From Brevibacterium pigmentatum (GTDB lineage: Bacteria > Actinomycetota > Actinomycetes > Actinomycetales > Brevibacteriaceae), in NCBI RefSeq assembly GCF_011617465.1, contig NZ_CP050153.1, positions 2,852,001 to 2,916,000 on the forward strand: 64,000 bases of DNA. The letters are read 5' to 3'. Made by a program: the position numbers and the translations under genes. How positions within the stretch are numbered: the stretch's first letter is position 1; every line of letters starts with the position of its first letter. The notes under the pieces were generated by a model, which saw nothing but the letters and a program-made list of their open reading frames with translations, was not told the DNA's origin and did no database searches. This document shows, in pieces, positions 17,327-26,547 of the stretch.

Positions 17327-18443
17327 TCTGGTAGGGCGAGACGGTGACGTCGACGCGTTGGAATTCCTTGAGGTCGAGATAGCCGGTGGTGGCCAGCGCC
17401 CGACGCAGTGCGCCGGCGAGGTTGAGTTCGCCGATCGCGGTGCGGCCGGGGCCGAGGAGCACCTGCTCGAGGCTGCCGACGGTGCCCAGTTCCACGCGGT
17501 GGCCGCGCGGCAGGTCCGGGTGGTGGGCCTCGGCGCCCCAGTGCATTCCGCGACCGGGAGCTTCGGTCGATCGGGCCAGGGCGGTGCCGAGCATGACGGC
17601 GTCGGCGCCGACGCCGAAGGCCTTGACGATTTCGCCGCTGGTGCCGAGTCCGCCGTCGGCGATGACGTGGACGTAGCGGCCGCCGGATTCGTCCATGTAA
17701 TCCCGCCGGGCGGCGTGGACGTCGGCGACGGCGGTGGCCATCGGGGCGTGGATGCCCAGGGTCTTCCGCGTCGTGGCCGCCGCTCCCCCGCCGAAGCCGA
17801 CGAGGACGCCGGCGGCACCGGTGCGCATGAGGTGCAGGGCCGCGGTGTAGGTGGCGGCTCCGCCGACGATGACGGGAACATCGAGTTCGTAGATGAACTG
17901 CTTGAGGTTGAGCGGTTCGGTGTGGGTCGAGACGTGCTCGGCCGAGACCGTGGTGCCGCGGATGACGAAGATGTCGACTCCGGCGTCGATGACGGTCTTG
18001 TAGAACTCCTGAGTCCGCTGCGGGGTCAGGGCACCTGCCACGGTGACCCCGGCTTCACGGATCTGCTCGAGGCGAGCAGTGATGAGTTCGGCCTGGATGG
18101 GGGCGGAGTAGAGCTCCTGCATCCGGGAGGTCGCCATCTCCGCCGGCAGCTGTGCGATTTCGGCCAGCTGCGGGGTGGGGTCCTCGTACCGGGTCCACAG
18201 TCCTTCGAGGTCGAGGACGCCGAGGCCGCCGAACTTGCCGAGCGAAATGACGGTCTCCGGCGACATGGCCGAGTCCATGGGGGCGCCGATGAACGGCAGC
18301 TCGAACTGGTAGGCGTCGATCTGCCAGGTCAGGGACACGTCTTCGGGGTCGCGGGTGCGCCGAGCGGGGACGATGGCGATGTCGTCGAGCGAATAGGCGC
18401 GACGGCCGCGCTTGCCTCTGCCGATTTCGATTTCAGAACTCAC
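17310..18443 (-). CDS. guaB3: GuaB3 family IMP dehydrogenase-related protein
   Basis: 377-residue TIM-barrel protein of the IMPDH/GMP reductase superfamily without CBS domains, as in actinobacterial GuaB3. The opening GKRGRRAYSLDDIAIVPARRTRDPEDVSL and PFIGAPMDSAMSP are shared with IMPDH. Mycobacterial GuaB3 is not an active IMP dehydrogenase; a GMP reductase role has been discussed. The IMPDH catalytic-loop Cys is not evident. Canonical guaB lies 25 kb away in this window. Confidence 0.93.
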   Translation of the reverse strand: MSSEIEIGRGKRGRRAYSLDDIAIVPARRTRDPEDVSLTWQIDAYQFELPFIGAPMDSAMSPETVISLGKFGGLGVLDLEGLWTRYEDPTPQLAEIAQLPAEMATSRMQELYSAPIQAELITARLEQIREAGVTVAGALTPQRTQEFYKTVIDAGVDIFVIRGTTVSAEHVSTHTEPLNLKQFIYELDVPVIVGGAATYTAALHLMRTGAAGVLVGFGGGAAATTRKTLGIHAPMATAVADVHAARRDYMDESGGRYVHVIADGGLGTSGEIVKAFGVGADAVMLGTALARSTEAPGRGMHWGAEAHHPDLPRGHRVELGTVGSLEQVLLGPGRTAIGELNLAGALRRALATTGYLDLKEFQRVDVTVSPYQTGSVV

Positions 18444-18531
18444 CCCAACAGCCTATCCCACCACCGTTCTCCACTGGTCTCAGCCCACTATGAGGAACGG
18501 CGCATCTCCCCTCCCAGGACTACCTGACGGG

Positions 18532-18563
18532 GGCCCAGCAACCTGGCGCCAGGTTGCTGGGCC
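18532..18563 (-). terminator. Perfect 32-bp palindrome after the LysR gene
   Basis: The sequence is an uninterrupted self-complementary palindrome: GGCCCAGCAACCTGGC followed directly by its reverse complement. It lies 16 bases beyond the stop of the LysR gene and upstream of guaB3. As RNA it would form a 14- to 16-bp hairpin suited to termination; there is no U-tract. Confidence 0.65.
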
Positions 18564-18578
18564 GCCGTCGGGTAGCAA

Positions 18579-19484
18579 TTAGGGGGTGGTGAGGTGGGAC
18601 TCGACTGCTTTCGACGTGGCTGTGGCGAAGGCGCGGACGTGGGGTAAGTGCACGTCTCTGTCGCGGATGTGCATGACGACCCGGCGCATCGGGACGGGGT
18701 CGGTGAGGTCGACGGCGACGAGGCCGGGCGGCAGCTGCAGAGTCGAGAGCCGTGGGAGGACCGTGATGCCCATGTTTGAGGCAACGAGAGCCAATGCCGC
18801 GAAGTCGTCCTCGCAGGCGGCGAAGCTCCTGCGTTCGAATCCGGCCGCGGCACACGCATGATCGACGACCTTGCTCGAGGGCCCGGCCCACATGTCATAG
18901 TCGACCCAATGCTCGCCCTCGAGGTCGATGAACGGCACCGACTCTCGCCCCGCGAACCGGTGCCCCTCGGGGACGACGACCCGATAGTCATCATCGAAGA
19001 GCGGGATGCGCCTCATCTCCGGCAGATGGTTCTCCCCGTCCTGCGGAACCTCGGCGCGGATCTCGATGAGGCAGTGCCCGCGCCGGTTCTTCGCCGGCTC
19101 GTTGAGTTGGATGTCGAACCGCAGATCCGGATGATCCAGGGCCACGGCATCGATGATGCCCGGCAGCAGACGCGCATTGAACGAAGTGAACGCCGCAATC
19201 CGCAGCCGGGGCCTGCTGATGGCGCGGAAGCCTTCGACCAGATCGTCGAGGCGGCCGACCGCGGTGAAGACCTCCGCCGAATCATCGGCCAGACGTCGGC
19301 CGAGCTCGGTGATCTCGATGCCGCGCCCCGAACGACGGTAGAGCGGACCCCCGACGGCCTTCTGCAGGGTCGTGATGTGCTGGCTGACGGTCGCCGGCGT
19401 GTAGTTGAGGTTCTTCGCGGCCGCGACCACGGAGCCGGTGGCGACGACGGCTCGCCATATTCGGAGTCGATTGAGATCCCACAT
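18579..19484 (-). CDS. LysR-family regulator, probably LysG/ArgP-like
   Basis: About 301 residues. N-terminal winged helix-turn-helix from MWDLNRLRIWRAVVATGS through NYTPATVSQHITTLQKAVG, then a periplasmic-binding-like effector domain. A start 24 bases further upstream (VNGYDAH extension) is possible, but homology begins at MWDLN. It diverges from a LysE-family exporter, the arrangement of LysG/LysE, where the regulator senses a basic amino acid and activates its exporter. The effector here is not certain. Confidence 0.88.
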   Translation of the reverse strand: MWDLNRLRIWRAVVATGSVVAAAKNLNYTPATVSQHITTLQKAVGGPLYRRSGRGIEITELGRRLADDSAEVFTAVGRLDDLVEGFRAISRPRLRIAAFTSFNARLLPGIIDAVALDHPDLRFDIQLNEPAKNRRGHCLIEIRAEVPQDGENHLPEMRRIPLFDDDYRVVVPEGHRFAGRESVPFIDLEGEHWVDYDMWAGPSSKVVDHACAAAGFERRSFAACEDDFAALALVASNMGITVLPRLSTLQLPPGLVAVDLTDPVPMRRVVMHIRDRDVHLPHVRAFATATSKAVESHLTTP

Positions 19485-19522
19485 GTGTGCATCGTAGCCG
19501 TTAACCATTCGGTTCTGCCTGG

Positions 19523-19538
19523 TGATCGTTCACGATCA
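19523..19538. promoter_or_regulatory. Candidate LysR-type operator between regulator and exporter
   Basis: TGATCGTTCACGATCA is a dyad with 6-bp arms around TTCA. It follows the T-N11-A rule of LysR sites and lies in the divergent region, 39 bases upstream of the regulator start. Confidence 0.5.
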
Positions 19539-19684
19539 ATTGCTTTTCCCGATTGTTCGGCGCAGGCAGAATTGAAGAGCGGGACATCCACGTCGCCCGG
19601 CCGGCAGGTCCGATGACCGCGGCCGACGCCGCCCCGACCCGCGTATCTGTCAGAACCCGACCCCCAACCGTTAGAAGGAGTGCT

Positions 19685-20440
19685 GTGACCGGACCCGAGA
19701 TCTTGACCATCACCGGCGCTGCCGCCGCTCTGGCGATCACCCCCGGCCCCGAGACGATCCTCACGATCCGTCTGTCCTCCCTGCGCCGCAAGGCCGGACT
19801 CGTCTACGCCCTCGGCACGGCCACGGGCACCGTGATCTGGATGGTGCTGGCGCTCACCGGGGTCTCCGCCCTGCTCACGGTTTTTCCGGCCGCCGTCCAG
19901 GTGCTCAAGATCGTCGGTGGGCTCTATCTCTGCCTCCTCGGGCTCCTCGCCGGGCGGCAGGCGCTGCGGCTGCGTCGCGAACTCCGCACCGCCTCCGCGG
20001 ATTCCGATTCCACACAGGCGTCCGACCCCGAAGACACACCCGATCCCGCGTCGAGCGCCACCGCCGAATCCCCCGCCGAGGCGGCCGCCGGCCCGGTCAG
20101 CGAGATCGCCCACGTCATGGAGTCGACTTCGTGGGGCCACTTGCGCTCGTTCGTTTCCTATCGCCGCGGCATCATCTCTTCGCTGTCCAACCCGAAGGTC
20201 GGCCTGTTCTTCCTCGCGATCCTGCCGACCCTCGTCCCCGCATCCCCGACCAGCATCGACTACACCGTGCTCGTCGCGCTGATCCTCGGCGTGCTCCTGT
20301 CGTACCAGCTTGTCCTCGCATGCCTGGCCAGCCTCGCAGCGTCGGCGATGGCCCACCGCAGCGCCGATTTCTTCATCGAGGCCGCCTCCACGCTCATCCT
20401 GCTCATCATCGGCATCGCCGTCATCGCGATCCCGATCTGA
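19685..20440 (+). CDS. LysE-family amino acid exporter
   Basis: 251-residue membrane protein. The GTG start has AAGGAG four bases upstream; longer frames lack a ribosome site. ALAITPGPETILTIR near the N-terminus is the LysE/RhtB signature, and SSLSNPKVGLFFLAILP follows in the second half. Six helices are predicted. The central cytoplasmic loop (about 95-150) is unusually long and polar (Ser/Asp/Pro-rich) and contains the recurrent GCCGAGGCGG DNA motif. It is divergent from a LysG-like regulator, so lysine or arginine export is plausible; the substrate is not shown by sequence. Confidence 0.9.
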   Translation: MTGPEILTITGAAAALAITPGPETILTIRLSSLRRKAGLVYALGTATGTVIWMVLALTGVSALLTVFPAAVQVLKIVGGLYLCLLGLLAGRQALRLRRELRTASADSDSTQASDPEDTPDPASSATAESPAEAAAGPVSEIAHVMESTSWGHLRSFVSYRRGIISSLSNPKVGLFFLAILPTLVPASPTSIDYTVLVALILGVLLSYQLVLACLASLAASAMAHRSADFFIEAASTLILLIIGIAVIAIPI

Positions 20441-20514
20441 GCTGCTCCGGACAACGAAAGGCCGAATGCCGAGGCTGATCGTCGCCCGGTGCGTTCTGAG
20501 GCGCACCTACGTGA

Positions 20515-21417
20515 TCAGAATTCCAGCGGCAGATTGTCGATGAGATGAGTCCCACCGACCGTCGCGGAGACGAGCAGCAGAGCCGGTCCCGTGAAGTCCG
20601 GCGGGCACGGCCGCAGGGTCGCAGCCTCGACGAGACTGCAGTAGACGATCTCGAGATCCCCACGTTCAGCGGCCGTCTCCAGCTCGGCGAGCGCGGCCGC
20701 CTCGACGTCAGCAGGCAAGCCGACCCCAGCACCAGCCCCGGAATCAGAACCGCCACCGGCGCCGGACTCCGCCTTCTCACGGCTTCGCTCGGCCACCTCG
20801 GCGGCGGCGTCGAGGGCCCGCGGAATCGCCAGGGCACGTTCCCGATCGGATCCGGTGAGGTATTCGTTGCGGCTCGACATGGCCAGGCCGTCGGCGTCCC
20901 GGACGACGGGTAGGCCGACGAGTTCGATATCGAAGTTGAGGTCGGCGATCATGCGTTTGACCAGGACGAACTGTTGGATGTCCTTGAGCCCGAATACCGT
21001 GACGTCGGGGGCGATGAGAGTGAAGAGCTTCGCCACGACGGTGAGCACGCCGTCAAAGTGCCCGGGCCTGGCCGCGCCTTCGAATACGGCCCCCATGCGC
21101 CCGGCGACGACCCGCACTTCGGGTGCGGACGGGTACATCTCGGCCAGCGCCGGGGCGAAGACGAAGTCGACTCCGGCCTCTTCGCACTTCCTCAGATCCT
21201 CTTCGATAGGCCGCGGGTACTGGACGAAGTCCTCGTCGGCACCGAACTGGAGAGGATTGACGAAGATCGAGGCCACGACGAGATCGGACTCTGCGCGGGC
21301 ACGCGTCATGAGCGCCTGATGCCCGGAGTGCAGGGCGCCCATCGTCGGGACGAGACCGACGCGGCCGGACTGCTCGGCCCGCCACCGGCGCAGTGCCTGG
21401 ATGCCGCCGACCTCCAT
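20515..21417 (-). CDS. panC: Pantothenate synthetase
   Basis: 300-residue enzyme condensing pantoate and beta-alanine with ATP. VGLVPTMGALHSGHQALM is the nucleotide-binding HxGH region; FGLKDIQQFVLVKRMIADLN and GLAMSSRNEYL are also family blocks. A Gly/Ser/Ala insertion near residues 200-222 (ESGAGGGSDSGAGAGVG) is absent from most PanC proteins and lies next to the CCTCGGCGG DNA motif. The ATG overlaps the panB stop (TGATG), fixing the start and coupling the two enzymes. Confidence 0.95.
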   Translation of the reverse strand: MEVGGIQALRRWRAEQSGRVGLVPTMGALHSGHQALMTRARAESDLVVASIFVNPLQFGADEDFVQYPRPIEEDLRKCEEAGVDFVFAPALAEMYPSAPEVRVVAGRMGAVFEGAARPGHFDGVLTVVAKLFTLIAPDVTVFGLKDIQQFVLVKRMIADLNFDIELVGLPVVRDADGLAMSSRNEYLTGSDRERALAIPRALDAAAEVAERSREKAESGAGGGSDSGAGAGVGLPADVEAAALAELETAAERGDLEIVYCSLVEAATLRPCPPDFTGPALLLVSATVGGTHLIDNLPLEF

Positions 21418-22403
21418 CAGTCGAAGCTCCTCTCGGTTTCGGGGAAGACCCCGGACTTCACTTCGTCGACATAGGTGCCGACCGCCTCGGTGAGCACGGA
21501 ATGCAGGTCGGCGTAGCGCTTGACGAAGCGCGGGGCCCTCCCGGTGCGCAGACCGGCCATGTCCTGCCATACGAGGACCTGGGCGTCGCAGTCCGCACCG
21601 GCGCCGATTCCGACGGTGGGGATCGTCAGTTCGGATGTGACCTGGCCGGCCAGCCCGGAGGGCACCATCTCCATGACCACGGAGAAGGCTCCGGCTTCGG
21701 CCACGGCGCGGGCATCGTCGAGCAGGGCGCCGCCTGCGTCGCCGCGGCCCTGGACCTTGTAGCCGCCGAGGTTGTGCTCGGCCTGCGGGGTGAAGCCGAT
21801 GTGCGCCATGACCGGAATGCCCGCCGTCGTGATCGCCTTGATCCGCGAGGCCATCCGCGCCCCGCCTTCGAGTTTGACGGCGTGGACCCCGGCTTCCTTC
21901 ATGAAGCGCACGGCCGTGGCCACGGCCTGCTCATCGGAGATCTCGTAGCTGCCGAACGGAAGGTCGGCGACGATGAGTGCCCGGCTCGTCGCCGAGGCGA
22001 CGGCACGGGCCAGCGGGATGAGTTCGTCGACGGTGACCGGCAGGGTGGTCGCGTGGCCATAGACGTTGTTCGCCGCCGAATCGCCAATGAGCAGGGCCTC
22101 GACACCTGCCTGTTCGAACAGGGCCGCCGTGTACTGGTCGTAGCTGGTCAGCATCGCCCACCGCCAGCCTTCGGCCTTGGCCTTGATGAGGTCGAGGGTC
22201 CGAATCCGCCGAGGCGGCGCTGCCGGTGCGGACACCGGACCGCCGTACGGGGCCGGCTGTTCCGCCGAGGCGGCCCCCGCCGTCGCGCCGGGGCTGGCCG
22301 TCGCGTTGGGGCCGGCCGGGGCATTGCCACCGGCAGCAGCGTTGCCCGCAGCGTCGGTGGCGGAGGAGGACGTGAACTGGTTCGAGTGTGCCGCTTCGGG
22401 CAT
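21417..22403 (-). CDS. panB: 3-methyl-2-oxobutanoate hydroxymethyltransferase
   Basis: 328-residue TIM-barrel enzyme adding a hydroxymethyl group from methylene-tetrahydrofolate to alpha-ketoisovalerate, the first committed step to pantothenate. The catalytic domain starts near residue 65 ([14 protein letters not shown]) with the [18 protein letters not shown] and [13 protein letters not shown] blocks. The first 64 residues are an Ala/Gly/Pro/Asn-rich extension not needed for the fold, carrying two CCGCCTCGG motifs at DNA level. A shorter start is possible, but no internal ATG/GTG is clearly better. It leads panB-panC. Confidence 0.94.
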   Translation of the reverse strand: MPEAAHSNQFTSSSATDAAGNAAAGGNAPAGPNATASPGATAGAASAEQPAPYGGPVSAPAAPPRRIRTLDLIKAKAEGWRWAMLTSYDQYTAALFEQAGVEALLIGDSAANNVYGHATTLPVTVDELIPLARAVASATSRALIVADLPFGSYEISDEQAVATAVRFMKEAGVHAVKLEGGARMASRIKAITTAGIPVMAHIGFTPQAEHNLGGYKVQGRGDAGGALLDDARAVAEAGAFSVVMEMVPSGLAGQVTSELTIPTVGIGAGADCDAQVLVWQDMAGLRTGRAPRFVKRYADLHSVLTEAVGTYVDEVKSGVFPETERSFD

Positions 22404-22559
22404 GAGAATCCTTCAGATATGCGATGTCGTCGGTGCCGGCGCGGGCGGGGCGAGACCGACGCTTCGGTCCGAAGCCTCGGCAACTCTCACGGGGCGCCCA
22501 CCGCAGTGCGCATCGACTCGGATTGCGAGCCAGACCACAGCCTATTGCATCCCCGGGCA

Positions 22560-22670
22560 CAGAGCCATCGACCGTCACAGCGCAGAGCCATCGACCGCCG
22601 AGTTGTACATTGCCCACCCTCAGGATTAAGCTCAAATCTGCGCAAACAAATAAACGCACAAGTGCGCAAA
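22560..22670 (+). promoter_or_regulatory. Repeat-rich regulatory region upstream of the nad operon
   Basis: The 326-bp divergent gap between panB and nadA holds two identical 15-mers CAGAGCCATCGACCG (22560 and 22583, 23 bp apart), two TGCGCAAA copies 24 bp apart (22639 and 22663), and the dyad CGCACAAGTGCG (22655-22666). These are candidate operator half-sites for control of NAD synthesis. The regulator is unknown: no NrtR, NadR or NadQ gene is in the window, and I cannot match the motif to a known one. Confidence 0.4.
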
Positions 22671-22729
22671 ACATTTCGGGCGGTTTCATCTCGTGCGAGG
22701 CGCGGGTCCCGCCCACCGAGCGAAGGACG

Positions 22730-24016
22730 ATGATGACCACGACAGCTTCGATCGAACTCACCCTCAAGGACATCTCTGCCTCGGGCGCGAACGACGATAT
22801 GTGCTCGACGGAGCTGCTCGATGCACCGTGGGACGTCGACGAACGCCCCGGTTACGGTCCCGGTTCCTCGATGGCCGACCCGATCCCGGTCGCCGCTCCA
22901 CGTCAGGGCGACATTCCCGACGACTACAAGCAGGCATCGCCTGAAGAGCTCGACGCCCGCATCCGCGCCGCGAAGGCCACCCTCGGCGATCGCGTCGTCA
23001 TGCTCGGCCACCACTACCAGCGGGTCGAGGTCGTCGAACATGCCGATTACATCGGCGACTCGTTCATGCTCGCCCAGGCCGCCCAGAACCATCCGGAGGC
23101 CGAGGCCATCGTCTTCTGCGGCGTCCACTTCATGGCCGAGACCGCCGACCTGCTGTCGAAACCGGAACAGTCGGTCATCCTGCCCAACCTCGCCGCCGGC
23201 TGTTCGATGGCCGATATGGCCAGCATCGATCAGGTCGAGGACTGCTGGGAGCAGCTTGCCGAGATCTTCGGCACCGAACCCGATGTCGACGGTCGCGTCC
23301 CGGTCATCCCCGTCACGTACATGAATTCCTCGGCAGCGATCAAGGGCTTCTGCGGCCGCAACGGCGGCATCGTGTGCACCTCCTCGAACGCCGAGGTGGT
23401 CCTGGAGTGGGCCTTCGAACGCGGGCAGCGGGTCCTGTTCTTCCCCGACCAGCACCTCGGCCGCAACACGGCGGTGAACATGGGAATCAGCCTCGACGAG
23501 ATGCCGCTGTGGAATTCCGCCCGACCGCTGGGCAACAACGACGAGCAGACGCTGCGTGAGGCCCGCGTCATCCTGTGGCAGGGCTTCTGCTCCGTGCACA
23601 AGCGCTTCACCCCCGCCCAGATCGACAAGGCCCGCACCACGCACCCGGACGTGCGCGTCATCGTCCACCCCGAATGCCCGCGTGAGACCGTCGAAGCCGC
23701 AGATGAGGCCGGGTCGACCGCGTACATCACGAAGGCCATCGCCGAGGCGACCGAGCCGACCACGTTCGCCATCGGAACCGAGATCAACCTCGTCCAGCGG
23801 CTGGCCGCCGAACATCCGCAGCACGAGATCTTCTGCCTCGATCCCGTCATCTGCCCGTGCTCGACGATGTATCGCATCCACCCCGGTTACATCGCCTGGG
23901 TCCTCGAATCCCTCATCGACGGCCATGTCGTCAACCAGATCTCCGTCGACGCCGAGGTGGCCGAACCTGCGCGTGTGTCCCTGGAGCGGATGCTCGCCGC
24001 GAAGCCGCGGATCTGA
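22730..24016 (+). CDS. nadA: Quinolinate synthase
   Basis: 428-residue enzyme condensing iminoaspartate with dihydroxyacetone phosphate. MLGHHYQRVEVV and the conserved cysteines in FCGVHFMAE, IVHPECP and DPVICPC are the ligands expected for its oxygen-sensitive [4Fe-4S] cluster. The ATGATG start follows CGAAGGACG; upstream in-frame sequence is not coding-like. The first 75 residues form an extension before the core. The stop overlaps the nadB ATG (TGATG), so NadA and NadB, which pass unstable iminoaspartate, are made together. Confidence 0.96.
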   Translation: MMTTTASIELTLKDISASGANDDMCSTELLDAPWDVDERPGYGPGSSMADPIPVAAPRQGDIPDDYKQASPEELDARIRAAKATLGDRVVMLGHHYQRVEVVEHADYIGDSFMLAQAAQNHPEAEAIVFCGVHFMAETADLLSKPEQSVILPNLAAGCSMADMASIDQVEDCWEQLAEIFGTEPDVDGRVPVIPVTYMNSSAAIKGFCGRNGGIVCTSSNAEVVLEWAFERGQRVLFFPDQHLGRNTAVNMGISLDEMPLWNSARPLGNNDEQTLREARVILWQGFCSVHKRFTPAQIDKARTTHPDVRVIVHPECPRETVEAADEAGSTAYITKAIAEATEPTTFAIGTEINLVQRLAAEHPQHEIFCLDPVICPCSTMYRIHPGYIAWVLESLIDGHVVNQISVDAEVAEPARVSLERMLAAKPRI

Positions 24017-25701
24017 TGAGCCGCGTCATCGTCGCAGGCTCCGGGATCGCGGGGCTGACCACGGCACTGCGCCTGTCCGGACGCCACACGGTCACACTCG
24101 TGACAAAGGATCGTCTCGGCGAGTCGAACACCAAATGGGCACAGGGCGGCATCGCCGGTGTCATCGGCCCCGACGACACGGTCGCCTCCCATGTCTCCGA
24201 TACGCTCACGGCAGGTGCCGGACACTGCGACCAGGAGGCCGTGCGCATTCTGTGCGAGGCCGGTGGTGACGCGATCATCTCCCTCGCCGAGGCAGGGGTG
24301 GACTTCGACACCGACCTGACCGGAGCCTGGGCCCGCGGAATGGAAGGCGCGCATTCATATCCGCGCATCTTCCATTCCGGAGGCGATGCTACCGGTCGGG
24401 CGATCGGCACCGCACTGGCGGAGAAGCTGCGCGCCGAGGCGGCCGCAGGTCGCGTCACCCTGCTCGAGGACACCATGCTCGTCGATATCCTCACCACCGA
24501 CGAGGAGCATCGACCCGTTCGAGCCACGGGAATCACCGTGCTCCGCGGCGGTCGGGTCAAGAGCCTCACCGCCGATGCTGTCGTGCTGGCCACCGGCGGG
24601 GCCGGGCAGCTCTTCGCGCATACGACGAACCCGGCCGCGGCGACCGGTGACGGTTTGGCCGCGGCCATCCGTGCCGGTGCCGAGGTCGCCGATCTCGAGT
24701 TCTTCCAGTTCCATCCCACCGCCCTTTCTGGTCCCGGTTTCCTCATCTCTGAGGCCGTTCGCGGAGCCGGCGCTCTTCTCCTCGACGAGCAGGGCCACCG
24801 ATTCATGTGCGAGCTCGACGATCGTGCCGAACTCGCCTCCCGGGACGTCGTCGCTCTCGCTCTGCATCGCCGCCAGGCGGCTCAGGACGGACGCCCGTGT
24901 TTCCTCGATGCCCGGGCCATCCCGGATGTGACGGCGAAGTTCCCGAGCATCACCACTGGTCTGGCCGCTCATGGTCTCGACCTGTCCCGAGATCTCATTC
25001 CCGTCACCCCAGCCGCCCACTACTTCATGGGCGGGGTGGCCACGGATCGCGACGGTCGCACGAGCATCGCGGGGCTCTTCGCCATCGGCGAGGTCGCGTG
25101 CACCGGAGTGCACGGCGCCAACCGGCTGGCCTCGAATTCGCTGCTCGAGGGCGCGGTCTTCGCCTCCCGCGCCGCCGCGGCGATCGACGCACTGCCGGCC
25201 GACACATCCGCTGCCGGCCTCTCCGCACACCGTGCAGACCTCGCCGTCGAGGATTCGAATCCAGTGAGTCATGACCTCCCACTCCCCCAGTTCGGTTCAT
25301 TCCACCAGACGGCACTGACACGAACCGAGCTGCAGGCTCTGACCTGGGCTCATCTGGGTGTGGAGCGCACGGCCGAGGGCCTGCGGACTCTGCTCGACCG
25401 CCTCGACGACGGTGCCCACAAACACGCCGCCCACGACGACGGCTCCACCGGCGACCTCACCAATGACGAGGAATTCAACGCCGACCATTCCGTACCCGGC
25501 ATCAAGCCACTCGAGACCGCGAATCTCGCTCTCATCGCCGAACACATGGCTCGGCATGCGTTGGCCCGGGAGCACAGCCTCGGCGCGCATACCCGCACCG
25601 ACACCGCCGCCGACGACCGCACCGACACCCGCGCCGACGTTCGCACCGCCACCGCGCCCACTTCGCCCACCGCTCTGCTTCAGGAGGCCACCGCATGCTG
25701 A
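24016..25701 (+). CDS. nadB: L-aspartate oxidase
   Basis: 561-residue FAD enzyme oxidising aspartate to iminoaspartate. The FAD-binding VAGSGIAGLTTALRL (6-20), TKWAQGGIAGV, the catalytic segment AAHYFMGGVATD and GLFAIGEVACTGVHGANRLASNSLLEG are all typical. The start is set by the TGATG overlap with nadA. The C-terminal 45 residues are a Thr/Ala/Asp-rich tail (repeated DRTDTRAD-like units) without counterpart in most NadB proteins. It overlaps nadC by ATGCTGA. Confidence 0.96.
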   Translation: MSRVIVAGSGIAGLTTALRLSGRHTVTLVTKDRLGESNTKWAQGGIAGVIGPDDTVASHVSDTLTAGAGHCDQEAVRILCEAGGDAIISLAEAGVDFDTDLTGAWARGMEGAHSYPRIFHSGGDATGRAIGTALAEKLRAEAAAGRVTLLEDTMLVDILTTDEEHRPVRATGITVLRGGRVKSLTADAVVLATGGAGQLFAHTTNPAAATGDGLAAAIRAGAEVADLEFFQFHPTALSGPGFLISEAVRGAGALLLDEQGHRFMCELDDRAELASRDVVALALHRRQAAQDGRPCFLDARAIPDVTAKFPSITTGLAAHGLDLSRDLIPVTPAAHYFMGGVATDRDGRTSIAGLFAIGEVACTGVHGANRLASNSLLEGAVFASRAAAAIDALPADTSAAGLSAHRADLAVEDSNPVSHDLPLPQFGSFHQTALTRTELQALTWAHLGVERTAEGLRTLLDRLDDGAHKHAAHDDGSTGDLTNDEEFNADHSVPGIKPLETANLALIAEHMARHALAREHSLGAHTRTDTAADDRTDTRADVRTATAPTSPTALLQEATAC

Positions 25702-26546
25702 CAGCTGCGACCATCGATTCCGCACTGCGCACCGCCCTCGACGAAGACGCTCCCTGGGGCGATATCACCGGCGAGGTCTTCATCCCTGCCACCGCCTCGG
25801 CGAGTGCCGATCTGCGTGCCCGCGAAGACGGTGTGCTCGCCGGGATCGAGGTCTTCGCCCGCGCCTTCACCCTCGTCGACCCGAACGTCACGGTCGAGCT
25901 CGCCGCCGCCGATGGTGACTCTTTCACCGCGGGTCAGGTGCTTGCCACGGTCACCGGTCCCGCCCGGGCGGTGTTACAGGCCGAGCGGATCGCGTTGAAC
26001 TTCTGCCAGCGGATGAGCGGAATCGCCACTCAGACTCACGCCTTTGTCGAGGCCGCCGCGGGGCGGGCACGCATCGTCGACACCCGCAAGACGACTCCTG
26101 GCCTGCGGGCGTTCGAGAAGCATGCCGTGGTCTGCGGCGGCGGGCACAACCATCGCTTCGGCCTCTCCGATGCGGTCATGGCCAAGGACAATCACCTCGC
26201 CGTGCTCACCGGTGAGGGGCTCAGCGTCGCCGAGGCGATCCGCACCGCCCGTGCCCGTCTGCCGCATACGACGATGTTCGAGGTCGAGGTCGACCGGCTC
26301 GAACAGGTGACCGCCGTGCTCGACGGCGGCGCCGATATCATCATGCTCGACAACTTCACCCCTGCTCAGCTGCGCGAAGGCGTCGAGCTCATCGACGGCC
26401 GCGCCGTCGTCGAGGCCAGCGGAAATGTCACGCTGGAGACGATCCCGGAGATCGCCGCCACCGGCGTCGACGTCATCTCATCGGGGGCGCTGACCCACAG
26501 TGTCCGGGCAATCGACCTCGGACTCGACCTCTCCCTCGAGGCCTGA
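25695..26546 (+). CDS. nadC: Quinolinate phosphoribosyltransferase (carboxylating)
   Basis: 283-residue enzyme making nicotinate mononucleotide from quinolinate and PRPP, the third step of NAD synthesis. EDAPWGDIT, RIALNFCQRMSGIATQT, DTRKTTPGLRAFEKHAV and GGGHNHRFGLSDAVMAKDNH match the family, and the C-terminal EASGNVTLETIPEIAATGVD closes the barrel. Length is normal. It overlaps nadB by seven bases and is followed one base later by the cysteine desulfurase. Confidence 0.97.
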   Translation: MLTAATIDSALRTALDEDAPWGDITGEVFIPATASASADLRAREDGVLAGIEVFARAFTLVDPNVTVELAAADGDSFTAGQVLATVTGPARAVLQAERIALNFCQRMSGIATQTHAFVEAAAGRARIVDTRKTTPGLRAFEKHAVVCGGGHNHRFGLSDAVMAKDNHLAVLTGEGLSVAEAIRTARARLPHTTMFEVEVDRLEQVTAVLDGGADIIMLDNFTPAQLREGVELIDGRAVVEASGNVTLETIPEIAATGVDVISSGALTHSVRAIDLGLDLSLEA

Positions 26547-26547
26547 G

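Noticed and set aside
16310..17881. A 523-residue version of the SURF1 protein starting inside guaB3
   Set aside because: The first 186 residues are a Pro/Ser/Arg-rich shadow of guaB3 in another frame; SURF1 similarity begins only at the end of guaB3.
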